64,000 bases of DNA from Phaeacidiphilus oryzae TH49 (GCF_000744815.1 NZ_JQMQ01000005.1:1062055-1126054), one strand, 5' to 3'; counted from the stretch's first letter, positions 17,859 to 27,777 are shown. Notes: generated by a model from the sequence alone, not told the origin. A program made the numbers and translations.

Positions 17859-18860
17859 CTATCCGCGCAGGCCGGTCATCCGGGCCGACTCGGCCCAGAG
17901 GCGGTCCGCCTCGCCCTCGTCGAGGGCGTACGGCGCGACGCCGTTCATGAACTCGGCGGTGACCGGGTTCAGCGAGGGCATCCGGTCAAGCGGCCGGGCC
18001 TCCGCGCAGTCCGCGAAGTAGCGGCCGCTGACCCCGTCGAGCAGCGGCGACACCGCCGCCAGTACCTGCGTGGCGGCGCCCTGCCCCACCGTCTTGCGCA
18101 GCCCCTCCTGCACGGTGACGCCGGACGGCCGGGCCATGTGCCGGCCGAGCCTGGTCGGCACCGAGCCCGGGGCGACCGCGTTGACCGCGATCCCGTCGTC
18201 CGCCCAGCGGGCCGCCGCGCCGACGGCGAAGAGGATGTCGGCGGTCTTGGACTGCCCGTACGCCAGGTAGGGCTCGTAGGCGCGGAAGGCGAAGTGGATG
18301 TCGCCGAAGACCACCGGCGAGAAGAGGTGCCCGGAGGAGGAGAGCGAGACCACCCGGGCCCCGCCGGCCGCCGCCAGCGCCGGGCGCAGCCCGACGGCCA
18401 GGGCGAAGTGCCCGAGGTGGTTGACGGCGAACTGGGTCTCCCAGCCCTCGGGGGTGCGCTGGAGCTCCGGCAGCGCCATCACGCCGGCGTTGGAGACCAG
18501 CACGTGGAGGGGCCCCTCCCAGGCGGCGGTGAACTCCGCCACCGACGAGGGGTCGGCCAGGTCGAGCCGGGCCACCCGGAGGTCCTTGTTCCCGGTGGAC
18601 TCGGTGATCGCGGCGGCGACCGCCTCGCCCGCCGCGGTGTCCCGCACGGCCAGGGTGACCTCGGCCCCGATGGAGGCCAGCACCCGGGCGGTCTCGGTGC
18701 CGAGCCCGGAGGAGGCGCCGGTGACGATCACCCGCTTCCCGGCCAGGTCGACCCCTTCGGCGACCTCGTCGGCGGTGGACTTCGCGGTGAACGGCGTGGT
18801 GATGAGCGGTGCGGTGCTGAGCGATGCGGTGTCGAGCGGTGCGGTGTTGGGTTCGGTCAT
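17859..18860 (-). CDS. Short-chain dehydrogenase/reductase
   Basis: 333 aa. The Rossmann signature TGASSGLGTETARVL, the NAG motif in VSNAGVMALP, catalytic Ser in VVSLSSSGH and YxxxK in YGQSKTAD are all present, as in retinol-dehydrogenase-like classical SDRs. The first 40 residues are a Thr/Ala/Ser-rich extension with imitative repeats (LDTASLSTAPLITTP) that the fold does not need. It diverges from the XRE regulator gene with about 100 bp between starts, so it is a likely target of that regulator. NAD(P)-dependent oxidoreduction of an unknown alcohol or ketone. Confidence 0.93.
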   Translation of the reverse strand: MTEPNTAPLDTASLSTAPLITTPFTAKSTADEVAEGVDLAGKRVIVTGASSGLGTETARVLASIGAEVTLAVRDTAAGEAVAAAITESTGNKDLRVARLDLADPSSVAEFTAAWEGPLHVLVSNAGVMALPELQRTPEGWETQFAVNHLGHFALAVGLRPALAAAGGARVVSLSSSGHLFSPVVFGDIHFAFRAYEPYLAYGQSKTADILFAVGAAARWADDGIAVNAVAPGSVPTRLGRHMARPSGVTVQEGLRKTVGQGAATQVLAAVSPLLDGVSGRYFADCAEARPLDRMPSLNPVTAEFMNGVAPYALDEGEADRLWAESARMTGLRG

Positions 18861-18962
18861 GCGGCCAGCCTGCGCCCGGCCCGAGACCCTACCCAGATCC
18901 CCGTCGATCCTGGTAGCGGCAGGGACAGGCTCGCCGCCCGCGCCCGCCGTACGGTGGGAGTC

Positions 18963-19871
18963 ATGGTGAGCGACGACCGGGGCCCGACCCCCCTCGGCGA
19001 GTTCCTCCGGGCCCGGCGCGAGCTGGTCCGCCCGCAGGACGTCGGGCTGCCCGCACACGGCCGGCGCCGGGTGCCGGGCCTGCGCCGGGAGGAGCTGGCC
19101 CTGCTGGCCGGCATCAGCGCCGAGTACTACCTCCGGCTGGAGCAGGGCCGCGACCGCCACCCGTCGGCCCAGGTGCTGGACGCCCTGGCGCGCGCCCTGC
19201 GGCTGGACGAGGACGCCGCCGCGCATCTCCACCGCCTGGGCGCCCCGGAGGGCGTCCGCCGGCGCAGGCAGCCCTCCGCCCGCCCGCCGGAGCGCGCCCC
19301 CAAGGGCCTCCGCCAGCTGATCGCGGGCTGGCCGGCGAACCCGGCGATGATCCAGGGCCGGCTGATGGACATCCTCGACGCCAATCCGCTCGCCCAGGCG
19401 CTCTCGCCGCTCTACCAGCCCGGCAACAACCTGCTCCGCTCGCTCTTCCTCGATCCCTCCTCGGCCGCCGTCCACGGGCGCTGGGAGAGGGCCGCCGAGG
19501 GCTCGGTCGCCGCCCTGCGGGCCCTGGTCGGCCCGGACGTGGACGATCCGGCGCTGGCCGAGCTGGTGGGCGAACTCTCGGTCCGCAGCGAGGAGTTCCG
19601 CCGGCTGTGGGCCCGGCACGACGCCCGGCCCAAGCGCAGCGGGTGGAGCACCATCGACCATCCGCAGGTCGGCCCGCTGCGGCTGCGCCACGAGAAGCTG
19701 CCGATCCCGGAGACCGACCGCCAGGTGCTGGTGATCTACCACGCCGACCCCGGCAGCCCGAGCGCCGAGCGGCTGGCCCTGCTGGCCTCGCTGGCCGCCG
19801 GGCCGGCACCGGAGCGCGAACCCGCGCGCCCGGCGCCGGACCCGGTCCGGCCGGATCAGACCGAGCGCTGA
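18963..19871 (+). CDS. XRE-family regulator with MmyB-like ligand domain
   Basis: 302 aa from ATG 18963. The N-terminal HTH has the family hallmark RRVPGLRREELALLAGISAEYYLRLEQGRDRHPS. A C-terminal sensor (about 115-270) carries MDILDANPLAQALSPLY and HPQVGPLRLRHEKLPIPETDRQVLVIYHA, both typical of the MmyB-like domain thought to bind fatty-acid-like ligands. Divergent from the SDR gene: this pairing is very common in Streptomyces and suggests direct control. Its 3' end overlaps the convergent permease gene by 16 bp. Confidence 0.93.
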   Translation: MVSDDRGPTPLGEFLRARRELVRPQDVGLPAHGRRRVPGLRREELALLAGISAEYYLRLEQGRDRHPSAQVLDALARALRLDEDAAAHLHRLGAPEGVRRRRQPSARPPERAPKGLRQLIAGWPANPAMIQGRLMDILDANPLAQALSPLYQPGNNLLRSLFLDPSSAAVHGRWERAAEGSVAALRALVGPDVDDPALAELVGELSVRSEEFRRLWARHDARPKRSGWSTIDHPQVGPLRLRHEKLPIPETDRQVLVIYHADPGSPSAERLALLASLAAGPAPEREPARPAPDPVRPDQTER

Positions 19872-20704
19872 TAGGACCGGAAGGTCCGCAGCGAGGCCCC
19901 GATCGCGACCGCGGCGAGGACCACCAGCCAGCCGCCGTGGCTGAGCACGGACCACCAGTCCGGGTCCGCCGCCATCGCCGAACGCGACGCCTCCAGCGCC
20001 CAGTTGACCGGGTTGAACCGGGCGACCACCTGCATCCAGTGCGGCATCAGGCCGGAGGCCATGAACGCGGAGGAGAGGAAGGTCAGCGGCAGCAGCAGGA
20101 AGGTGTTGATGCCGATGATCGACTCCCGTTGCCTGACCAGCATCCCCAGCGCGTTGGAGAACGCCCCGAAGACCGTGCCGAGCACCGACGAGGCCACGAT
20201 CAGCACCAGCAGCCCGGTGGCCCCGCCCGGGTAGTGGGCGCCCCCGATCCAGCCCAGCAGCACGATGATCACCGACTGGACGGCGGTGGTGATCGCCTGC
20301 ATCACCACATTGGCGTTGAGCAGCGCCGAGCGGCGCACCGGGGTGATCAGGAAGCGGTTGAGGGTGCCCCGGTCGATCTCCTCCAACGTGGCCATCCCGG
20401 CCCACATGTTGGAGGAGACCGCGCTCATCACGATCACCCCCGGCACCAGGTAGTCCAGATACGAGCCGGAGCCGAACCCGGGCAGCTCGACCACCTTGTG
20501 GAAGAGCGCGCCGAACAGGTACAGCCAGATCACCGGCTGGATCAGGGTGACGATCAGGTACGCCGGCTGGCGGACGAAGCCCATGAACTGACGCTGCGTC
20601 ATAAACCAGGTCTGGCCCAGCCCTTCGCCCAGCCGACCGGCGACGGGCGCCGCGGTGGCGGCCTGGGCGGTCCCGCCGGCGTCGTTGGCGGTGGCGGTGC
20701 TCAT
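19856..20704 (-). CDS. ABC-2 type permease (DrrB-like)
   Basis: 282 aa with six predicted membrane segments, among them YLIVTLIQPVIWLYLFGALF, YLVPGVIVMSAV and WLVVLAAVAIGASL, and the ABC-2 loop EEIDRGTLNRFLITPVRRSALL. Its ATG overlaps the stop of the ATPase gene (ATGA), giving the usual ATPase-permease unit. Third gene of the PadR-led cluster. Substrate unknown; related pairs export antibiotics or lipids. Confidence 0.93.
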   Translation of the reverse strand: MSTATANDAGGTAQAATAAPVAGRLGEGLGQTWFMTQRQFMGFVRQPAYLIVTLIQPVIWLYLFGALFHKVVELPGFGSGSYLDYLVPGVIVMSAVSSNMWAGMATLEEIDRGTLNRFLITPVRRSALLNANVVMQAITTAVQSVIIVLLGWIGGAHYPGGATGLLVLIVASSVLGTVFGAFSNALGMLVRQRESIIGINTFLLLPLTFLSSAFMASGLMPHWMQVVARFNPVNWALEASRSAMAADPDWWSVLSHGGWLVVLAAVAIGASLRTFRSYQRSV

Positions 20705-21801
20705 CGGGTACCTCCCGCGGTCGCATCGGCGAGGGCCGGTTCGGACGGCGACGAGGGCGCCGGCCCCGCCGCCTCGGCCTCCGAGTAGCGCCGGCCGGCG
20801 TAGCGGAGATAGACGTCGTCCAGCGAGGGGCGGGCCACGGTGACCGCGGCCACCGCGTAGCCGGCCCGGTCCAGTTCGGCCAGCACCGCCGGCACGGCGG
20901 AGGCCCCGTCGTCCGCGCGGGCGCTCACCCGCCGGCCGTCCAGCACGATCTCCCGGACCCCGTTCGCCCGGCCGAGTGCCTCGTACAGCCGCAGACCGTC
21001 CGGGTCCCCGGACTCCTCCGGCGCGTCCCGCAGTTCGACGTGGACGGCGTCGCCGCGCAGTTCGCCCTTCAGCTCGTCCGGGGTGCCCTGGACCACGATC
21101 CGGCCGCGGTCCACGATCGCCAGCCGGGCGGCGAGCCGGTCGGCCTCCTCCAGATAGTGGGTGGTGAGGAGGATGGTGAGGCCGTCGGTGCCGGCCAGCC
21201 GCTCGATCTCGGCCCACATCGCGGTCCGCGCCTCCGGGTCGAGGCCGGTGGTCGGCTCGTCCAGGAAGAGCACCCGCGGCCGATGCATCAGTCCGATCGC
21301 GACGTCCAGCCGCCGCTGCATCCCGCCGGAGTAGGTGCGGACCTGGCGGCGGGCCGCGTCGGCGAGGTCGAACCGCTCCAGCAGCTCACCCGCCCGCCGC
21401 CGGGCGTCGGCGCCGCGCATCCCGTACAGCCGGCCCTGCAGGATCAGGTTCTCCCGGCCGGTGGCGCTGGGGTCTGCCCCGGAGCGCTGGGCCACCACGC
21501 CGATCGACCGGCGCACCCGCCCGGCCTCCTTCCGGACGTCGAAGCCGGCCACCCGGGCGCTGCCGGAGTCGGCCGCGGCCAGCGTGGTGAGCACCTTGAC
21601 GGTGGTGGACTTGCCGGCGCCGTTCGGGCCGAGCAGTCCGAAGACCTGCCCGGCCGGGACGCTGACGGTCAGCCCGTCGAGCGCCCGCACGCCGTCCGGG
21701 CGGCCCTTCACGGGGTAGGTCTTGACCAGTCCGTCGGCCTCGATCGCCGGCGGGGCGCCCTCGGGCGCGGGGGGTGCGTGTCGTGTCTGCGCGCTGTCCA
21801 T
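20701..21801 (-). CDS. ABC exporter ATPase (DrrA-like)
   Basis: 366 aa from ATG 21801 (MDSAQTRHAPPAPEG). It has Walker A (LLGPNGAGKSTTVKVL), Q-loop (SIGVVAQRSGADPSATGRENL), signature (YSGGMQRRLDVA), Walker B (VLFLDEPTTGLDPEAR) and H-loop (LLTTHYLEEADRL). The C-terminal DrrA-type domain ends RPSLDDVYLRYAG. It couples with the downstream permease. The upstream PadR gene, 170 bp away on the same strand, probably encodes its repressor. Confidence 0.95.
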   Translation of the reverse strand: MDSAQTRHAPPAPEGAPPAIEADGLVKTYPVKGRPDGVRALDGLTVSVPAGQVFGLLGPNGAGKSTTVKVLTTLAAADSGSARVAGFDVRKEAGRVRRSIGVVAQRSGADPSATGRENLILQGRLYGMRGADARRRAGELLERFDLADAARRQVRTYSGGMQRRLDVAIGLMHRPRVLFLDEPTTGLDPEARTAMWAEIERLAGTDGLTILLTTHYLEEADRLAARLAIVDRGRIVVQGTPDELKGELRGDAVHVELRDAPEESGDPDGLRLYEALGRANGVREIVLDGRRVSARADDGASAVPAVLAELDRAGYAVAAVTVARPSLDDVYLRYAGRRYSEAEAAGPAPSSPSEPALADATAGGTR

Positions 21802-21971
21802 CGCGCGGTCCTCCGCTTCGTCGGTACGTGGACCGATCGGCTGCGGCGGGCTCCGGTTACGATGAAGGTGTCGAGCCTCGTCACCGCTGGCCCTGTTGCC
21901 GCAGGACCGGTCGCTGGGGTTCCCGGCCCCCGCCCCGGTGTTGCCGCACCGCCGCGGGGGCCGAATCTCTC

Positions 21972-22628
21972 TCAACTCGTGGGGCGGCGCCCCTCCTTGA
22001 CCGTGGGCAGCTCCGTCCACTCCTTGGGGGCGGCGCCCGTCCGGTGGTACTCGCGCCAGCCGGCGAGCCCGTCCAGGCTCTCGTCGTCGAAGTCCCCCAG
22101 GAGACCGCGCACCCAGTCGGCCTCGGCCTCGGCCATGGCCAGCGCGTACTCGGTCTCCAGCAGGAAGATCCTGGGGAGGGTCCCCCGCAGCTGGGTGATG
22201 GTGCCGCGGATCCCGGCGTTCTCGGCGTCCATCCGGCGCAGCCGGATCTCCAGGAGGTCGCGCACCTCGTCCGGCGGCAGCGCGCCCATCAGGGAGAGCG
22301 CCGACTCGAAGCGCGGATACTCCTTCTGATGGACGCTCAGCCAGTCGGCGAGCCAGTCCCGCAGCTCCTCGCGGCCCTCGTCGGTGGCGCCGTAGACGGT
22401 CCGCTCGGGCCGACGGCCGTCCCGCTCGGTGCCGACGGCCTCGATCAGGCCGTTCCGCTCCAGGGTCTGCACGACGGTGTACAGCGATCCGTAATTGATC
22501 TTGATGCTGTACTCCTTGCCGCGTTCCCGCAGCACCTGGGCGATCTCGTACGGGTGCCGGGGCTGCTCGGCGACCGTCGTCAGCACCGCGAGTGCCAACG
22601 GGTTACCGGGACGCCTGCGGCGCGCCAT
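21972..22628 (-). CDS. PadR-family transcriptional regulator
   Basis: 218 aa from ATG 22628 with GAGGTGA a few bases upstream; GTG 22637 is an alternative. The N-terminal winged HTH shows PLALAVLTTVAEQPRHPYEIAQVL and INYGSLYTVVQTLERNGLI. The C-terminal helical Vir_act_alpha_C domain mediates dimerisation. PadR proteins next to ABC exporters usually repress them and are released by the exported or toxic ligand. An AT-rich stretch just upstream (about 22680-22710) is the probable promoter region. Confidence 0.93.
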   Translation of the reverse strand: MARRRRPGNPLALAVLTTVAEQPRHPYEIAQVLRERGKEYSIKINYGSLYTVVQTLERNGLIEAVGTERDGRRPERTVYGATDEGREELRDWLADWLSVHQKEYPRFESALSLMGALPPDEVRDLLEIRLRRMDAENAGIRGTITQLRGTLPRIFLLETEYALAMAEAEADWVRGLLGDFDDESLDGLAGWREYHRTGAAPKEWTELPTVKEGRRPTS

Positions 22629-22877
22629 CGCCTTCACCTCCCCGTCGAATATCCGGCCCCGAGTATACGGAGCCGACTACCGTCAAGCAACACGCTATAT
22701 CGCGTTACTCGCGACAGCAAGCCCCTGCGGACCCCGACGCAGCGCCGCAGGCGCAAGCAAGGGGCGCGGGGAACTGCGCGGCGAGCCACCTACGGAGCCG
22801 CAACCCGAGCACGGAGCCCGGGTTGCGGCCCAGTCGCCGTGGCCGACTGCGGCGCTGCTCGGGGAGGCGGGGCGCGC

Positions 22878-25757
22878 TCAGGCCACCGAGGAGTAGGCGA
22901 TGATCCCGCGCAGCACCGCGTCCACCGCCTTGCGCGCGTTGCGCCGCACCTCGCCGTCCGCCGGTGCGGCATCCTGCAGCTGGCCGAGGACGTCGATGAC
23001 CTGCTTGGTCCAGCGGACGAAGTCGCCGGCCGGCATGTCCGCCTCGCGCAGCACCGAGTTCAGCCCGTCCCCGCTCGCCCAGCGGTGCACCGCCCAGGCG
23101 AAGCCGAGGTCCGGCTCGCGGCGCGACCAGTTGTCCTGCTGGGTGACGCCGTGCTCGTCCTCCAGCGCGTCCAGCCGGCCCCAGATCCGCACCATCTCGT
23201 GCAGCGCGTGCTTGGCCCGCCCCTCCGGCAGCCGGTCCGGGATCGGGTCGTCGCTCTGCCGGGACTCGTAGACCAGCGCCGAGACGCAGGCCGCCAGCTC
23301 GGCCGGGTCGAGCCCGTTCCAGACGCCCTCGCGAAGGCACTCCGAGGCCAGCAGGTCGAGGTCGCCGTAGAGCCGCGCCAGCCGCATCCCGTCCTCGGTG
23401 ACCTGATCGCCCTTGAGGTAGTCGAGGTCGGTCAGGACCGCGCACACCCGGTCGAAGGTGCGGGCCACGCTGTTGGTGCGGGAGCGCATCCTGCGCTCCA
23501 GCTGCTCGGTGTCCCGGCGCAGCCGGACGTACCGCTCGCCCCACCGGGCGTGGTTCTCCCGGTCGTCGCAGCCGTGGCAGGGGTGCTGCCGGATGGCCTT
23601 CCGCAGCCGGCTGAGCTCGGGATCGTCGTTCGCCCCCGAGGCGGCCCCGCGTCCCTTGCGGGCCCGGGCCGACTCCGGCGGCTCGATGTGCCCGGCCCTG
23701 GTGCGCAGCGCCGAGGCCAGGTCCCGCCGGGACTGCGGGGAGCGGGCGTTGAAGGACTTGGGGATCCGCAGCCGCTCCACCGGCTGCACCGGCACCGGGA
23801 AGTCGATCAGCGCGAGGCGCTTCACCTGCCGTTCGGCGGTGAGCACCAGCGGACGCGGGCCCTCCTGCCACTGCTGGCGATGGCCGTGCCGGCCCACCGG
23901 CGGCACCCCCGGGTCGAGGACCACCGCGAGCCCGGCGAACTTGCCGGCCGGCACATGGATCACGTCGCCGGGACGCAGCCGCTCCAGCGAGTCGGCCGCG
24001 CCGGCCCGGCGCTGCGCGGCGCCCTCCTTGGCCAGCCGGGTCTCCCGCTCCTTCAGCTCCCGGCGCAGCGACATGTACTCGTCGAAGTCGCCGAGATGGC
24101 AGGTCATCGCCTCCCGGTAGCCCTCGAGACCCTCCTCGTTGCGCTGCACCTGGCGGGCGATGCCCACCACCGAGCGGTCCGCCTGGAACTGCGCGAACGA
24201 GGTCTCCAGCAGCTCCCTGGAGCGATGCCGCCCGAACTGGTGAACCAGGTTGACGGCCATGTTGTACGAGGGCCGGAAGGAGGACTTCAGCGGATAGGTG
24301 CGGGTGCCGGCCAGGCCGCCCAGTGCCTCCGGATCCAGGCCGCGCTGCCAGAGCACCACCGCGTGGCCCTCGATGTCGATCCCCCGCCGGCCGGCCCGCC
24401 CGGTCAGCTGGGTGTACTCGCCGGGGGTGACGTCGGCGTGGGTCTCGCCGTTCCACTTGGTGAGCTTCTCCAGCACCACCGAGCGGGCCGGCATGTTGAT
24501 CCCCAGGGCCAGCGTCTCGGTCGCGAAGACCGCCTTGACCAGTCCGCGGACGAAGAGCTCCTCGACGACCTCCTTGAAGGCCGGCAGCATCCCGGCGTGG
24601 TGGGCGGCGAACCCGCGCTCCAGCGCGTCCAGCCACTCGAAGTAACCGAGGACGTGGAGGTCCTCCGACGGGATCGCCTCGGTGCGCCCCTCCACCAGCT
24701 CGCGGATCTGGGCCCGCTCGGCGTCGTCGGTCAGCCGCAGCCCGGCCTGGACGCACTGCTGCACCGCGGCCTCGCAGCCGGCCCGGGAGAAGACGAAGGT
24801 GATCGCCGGCAGCAGGCCCTCGCGGTCCAGCCGCTCGATGACGTCGATCCGGTTCGGCGTCCAGACCCGGCCCGGGCGGCCCTTGGGCATCCCCCGGCCC
24901 CGGCCGCGCCGGGAGAAGTGCGCGGTCCGGTCGTTCTCCGCCCGGGCCAGCCGCACCAGCTCGGGGTTGACCGACTTGCCGGGACGGCCGCCGGCCTTGG
25001 GCCGGCCGTCCCGCTCCGGCTCCGCGAACAGGTCGAACATCCGGTGCCCGGCCATCACGTGCTGCCAGAGCGGGACCGGGCGGTGCTCGGAGACGATCAC
25101 CTTGGTGCCGCCGCGGACGGTGTCCAGCCAGTCGCCGAACTCCTCGGCGTTGGAGACGGTCGCGGAGAGCGAGACCAGGGTGACCGACTCCGGGAGGTGG
25201 ATGATCACCTCCTCCCAGACCGCGCCGCGGAAGCGGTCGGCGAGGTAGTGCACCTCGTCCATGACCACATAGCCGAGGCCTCCGAGCGTCTGCGAGCCCG
25301 CGTAGAGCATGTTCCGCAGCACCTCGGTGGTCATCACCACGATCGGCGCCTCGCCGTTGACCGTGTTGTCCCCGGTCAGCAGGCCGACCTTGGCCGCTCC
25401 GTAGCGGCGGACCAGATCGGCGTACTTCTGGTTGGAGAGGGCCTTGATCGGCGTGGTGTAGAAGCACTTCCGGCCCTCGGTGAGGGCCAGGTGGACGGCG
25501 AACTCGCCGACGATGGTCTTGCCGGAGCCGGTCGGGGCGGCGACCAGCACGCCGTGGCCGGCCTCCAGCGCCTCGCAGGCCTCCACCTGGAACTCGTCCA
25601 GGGGGAACTCGTAGAGCTCGCGGAAGGCGTAGAGCGCGGTGGCCTGCTCGGCGGCGCGACGCCTCGCGAGCCGGTACCGCTCGGCGGGGCTGAGCTCCTC
25701 GTAGTCCTGTTCGCCCTGGTCGAGGGGTGTCTCATCAGCGCGCGCGGAAGGGTTCAT
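22878..25757 (-). CDS. helY: Ski2/Mtr4-like DEVH-box RNA helicase HelY
   Basis: 959 aa. It has Walker A (VAAPTGSGKTIVGEF), motif Ia (YTTPIKALSNQKY), the DEVH box (VMDEVHYLADRFRG), SLSATVSNAEEFGDW, and motif VI in the QLTGRAGRRG region. The second half is the long Ski2-like insertion with a Cys/His cluster (HPCHGCDDRENH) and a C-terminal helical DSHCT-like domain (LAACVSALVYESR...FVRWTKQVIDVLGQL). In mycobacteria this gene sits next to tatC/tatA/pafC as here, so the position supports the name. The role in actinobacterial RNA processing is inferred from the family. Confidence 0.95.
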   Translation of the reverse strand: MNPSARADETPLDQGEQDYEELSPAERYRLARRRAAEQATALYAFRELYEFPLDEFQVEACEALEAGHGVLVAAPTGSGKTIVGEFAVHLALTEGRKCFYTTPIKALSNQKYADLVRRYGAAKVGLLTGDNTVNGEAPIVVMTTEVLRNMLYAGSQTLGGLGYVVMDEVHYLADRFRGAVWEEVIIHLPESVTLVSLSATVSNAEEFGDWLDTVRGGTKVIVSEHRPVPLWQHVMAGHRMFDLFAEPERDGRPKAGGRPGKSVNPELVRLARAENDRTAHFSRRGRGRGMPKGRPGRVWTPNRIDVIERLDREGLLPAITFVFSRAGCEAAVQQCVQAGLRLTDDAERAQIRELVEGRTEAIPSEDLHVLGYFEWLDALERGFAAHHAGMLPAFKEVVEELFVRGLVKAVFATETLALGINMPARSVVLEKLTKWNGETHADVTPGEYTQLTGRAGRRGIDIEGHAVVLWQRGLDPEALGGLAGTRTYPLKSSFRPSYNMAVNLVHQFGRHRSRELLETSFAQFQADRSVVGIARQVQRNEEGLEGYREAMTCHLGDFDEYMSLRRELKERETRLAKEGAAQRRAGAADSLERLRPGDVIHVPAGKFAGLAVVLDPGVPPVGRHGHRQQWQEGPRPLVLTAERQVKRLALIDFPVPVQPVERLRIPKSFNARSPQSRRDLASALRTRAGHIEPPESARARKGRGAASGANDDPELSRLRKAIRQHPCHGCDDRENHARWGERYVRLRRDTEQLERRMRSRTNSVARTFDRVCAVLTDLDYLKGDQVTEDGMRLARLYGDLDLLASECLREGVWNGLDPAELAACVSALVYESRQSDDPIPDRLPEGRAKHALHEMVRIWGRLDALEDEHGVTQQDNWSRREPDLGFAWAVHRWASGDGLNSVLREADMPAGDFVRWTKQVIDVLGQLQDAAPADGEVRRNARKAVDAVLRGIIAYSSVA

Positions 25758-25933
25758 CGGGGCGTCACCTCTTCCCGGTACGGGGCCGATCGGAGACCGG
25801 GAAGGCGGGACCGGGAACGGGCCCGGGTTCGCGCCCTGTGTTGGTCGAGTGGTTGACGAGCATCTCGCCTAGAGCGTACCCGCACGGACCGACAGCCCAC
25901 CGGAGGAATTCCCGGCGGGCCCAGGGGGCGGGC

Positions 25934-26953
25934 TCAGGTGATGTCGTCCATCGCGTCGCCCTCGCCGCCGCCGTCCCTCGCGGCCGGGAGCGAGGGCAGC
26001 TCGGACGCCGTGACCTGCTCCGGGGTGTGGTCCAGGGGCTGCGCGGCGACCGGCTCGGAGATCACCGAGGGGGTGAGGTCGAGCTGCGAGGCCTCGTCGT
26101 CGCCGAGCCCGTAGTCCGGGTCCTCGGCCCGCCGCCGCAGCTTCCGGCGGTCGTGCAGGGTGGCGACGCCCAGCGCGATGAAGAAGAGGACGCAGATCGG
26201 GACGGCCATCACGCACATGGTGACCGGGTCGCCGGTCGGGGTGGCGATCGCCGCGAAGACGAAGATCAGGAAGACGATCGGCCGCCACCAGCCGCGCAGC
26301 CGCTCGGCGGTGACGATCCCCACGAAGTTCAGCGCCACCAGGAGCAGCGGGAGCTCGAAGGAGAGGCCGAAGACGACGATCATCCGGATGAAGAAGTCCA
26401 GGAACTGGTCGCCCTCGATCAGCGAGGACATCCCGGCCGGGACGAAGCTCATCAGGATGTCGATCGCCTTGGGGAAGATCCAGAAGGCGATGCCCGCGCC
26501 GCAGAGGAAGAGCGGGACGGCGGCGCCGGCGAAGCCGAGGCCGTACCGCTTCTCCTTCTTGTAGAGGCCGGGCGCGACGAACGCCCAGAGCTGGAACGAC
26601 CAGATCGGGCTGGCCAGCACCAGGCCGATCATCAGGGAGACCTTGAAGCTCAGCGAGATGCCGCCGAGCGGCCCGGTCACGGCGAGAAGGCCGTTGGGGC
26701 AGCCGGGGCTCGGGCGGCCCAGGCCGTGGATGCTCTTGATGTCGCAGACCGGCCCGGTCATCTGGTGCAGCGCCCAGCTGTGGAAGATCAGGCCGACGAT
26801 GGTGGTCAGCACGATCGCGAGAAGCGACTTGACGATGCGGCTGCGGAGCTCGCGGAGGTGGTCCGCGAGCGGCATCCGCCCCTCGTCGTTCTTCGGCGGC
26901 TTGGGGCGAGGGGCGCGCCTGCCGCGCGCCTCGCTCTGCGTGTCGCTGCTCAC
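25934..26953 (-). CDS. tatC: Tat translocase subunit TatC
   Basis: 339 aa. The family opening MPLADHLRELRSRIVKSL is followed by six membrane helices, with FVAPGLYKKEKRYG between helices 2 and 3 and the conserved PTGDPVTMCVMAVP near helix 5/6. TatC recognises twin-arginine signal peptides and forms the receptor for export of folded proteins. The last 75 residues are an acidic cytosolic tail beyond the usual domain, common in streptomycetes. Directly downstream of tatA. Confidence 0.97.
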   Translation of the reverse strand: MSSDTQSEARGRRAPRPKPPKNDEGRMPLADHLRELRSRIVKSLLAIVLTTIVGLIFHSWALHQMTGPVCDIKSIHGLGRPSPGCPNGLLAVTGPLGGISLSFKVSLMIGLVLASPIWSFQLWAFVAPGLYKKEKRYGLGFAGAAVPLFLCGAGIAFWIFPKAIDILMSFVPAGMSSLIEGDQFLDFFIRMIVVFGLSFELPLLLVALNFVGIVTAERLRGWWRPIVFLIFVFAAIATPTGDPVTMCVMAVPICVLFFIALGVATLHDRRKLRRRAEDPDYGLGDDEASQLDLTPSVISEPVAAQPLDHTPEQVTASELPSLPAARDGGGEGDAMDDIT

Positions 26954-27036
26954 CGTGCGGCTACGTCCCTGGGTGATGAGTGGATGACTACTGGCGGGCC
27001 GTCAGCGGACGGCTCCGCAGGAGGGAGCGGGGCGGT

Positions 27037-27315
27037 TCACCCCTGCGCGGTGGTCTTCTCCTGCTCCGACACCGGACGGGCTTCGGCGACGTCGCCGGGG
27101 GCCGCCTTGATGGTCTTGGGGGCGGCGGCGGTCTGCTCGGACTGGCCCGAGGCGGTGGTGCTGCTTCCGTCCTCGCGCATGGCCTTCGCCTCGGACTTGA
27201 GGATCCGCAGCGACTTGCCCAGCGCCCGCGCCGAGTCCGGCAGCCGCTTCGCGCCGAACAGCAGCAGCACGATCACCGCCAGGATGATGATCTCGTACCC
27301 GCGTCCAATGCCCAT
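27037..27315 (-). CDS. tatA: Tat translocase subunit TatA
   Basis: 92 aa. A short N-terminus and one TM helix (YEIIILAVIVLLLFG) lead to the hinge FGAKRLPDSARALGKSLRI and an amphipathic helix, then a polar Ser/Thr/Ala tail. TatA oligomers form the transport pathway opened by TatC. It lies between tatC and the paf genes on the same strand. Confidence 0.96.
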   Translation of the reverse strand: MGIGRGYEIIILAVIVLLLFGAKRLPDSARALGKSLRILKSEAKAMREDGSSTTASGQSEQTAAAPKTIKAAPGDVAEARPVSEQEKTTAQG

Positions 27316-27488
27316 GGTGGCTACCTCAATCAGTCTCGAGTCTCTGCCTGATAATACGCACCGAACCGACGCGCGCGTACCGGGCGGCGGAGACCAAACG
27401 GAGCGGTGACCTGCCGGTCGATCCTACGCCAGCCCGAAAGTCCGCCGGACGGCGTATCGGCAAGGACAGCATGAACCCTGGGTGAGAA

Positions 27489-27746
27489 TCAGGACAAGGG
27501 CACTGACCCGATGTCAGCCGCCGATTCGGCCCCCGCCTCGCGGCTCCGCAAGGACTCCCCGGTGGCCCTGGCCAGCGGTTCCGCGGCCGCCTCCAGGGCG
27601 CCCGCGGCCAGCGAGAGCCGCCGTGCGCCGGAGTCCAGGGCCCGGGAGAGCCGGACCACGTCCCGGTAGACCCGCACACCGAGACATCCGAGCACCAGGA
27701 ATCCCGCTGTGGCCAGGGCCACTTCGCCTTCGATCAACCACGGCAT
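27489..27746 (-). CDS. Small membrane-anchored hypothetical protein
   Basis: 85 aa from ATG 27746. An N-terminal hydrophobic helix (EGEVALATAGFLVLGCLGVRVY) is followed by a helical Arg/Ala-rich stretch (RDVVRLSRALDSGARRLSLAAGALEAAAEPL) that could form a coiled coil in the cytoplasm. It lies between the zinc-ribbon gene and tatA on the same strand, a place where streptomycetes often keep a small uncharacterised gene. No known domain recognised. Confidence 0.7.
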   Translation of the reverse strand: MPWLIEGEVALATAGFLVLGCLGVRVYRDVVRLSRALDSGARRLSLAAGALEAAAEPLARATGESLRSREAGAESAADIGSVPLS

Positions 27747-27777
27747 GCGCCCGACCCTACCGCCTCGGCCCCGGCCG

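Noticed and set aside
17859-20726. Possible single 955-residue protein joining the SDR with upstream sequence
   Set aside because: Only the part up to ATG 18860 is an SDR. The rest runs antisense through the MmyB-type regulator and out of frame through the permease gene.
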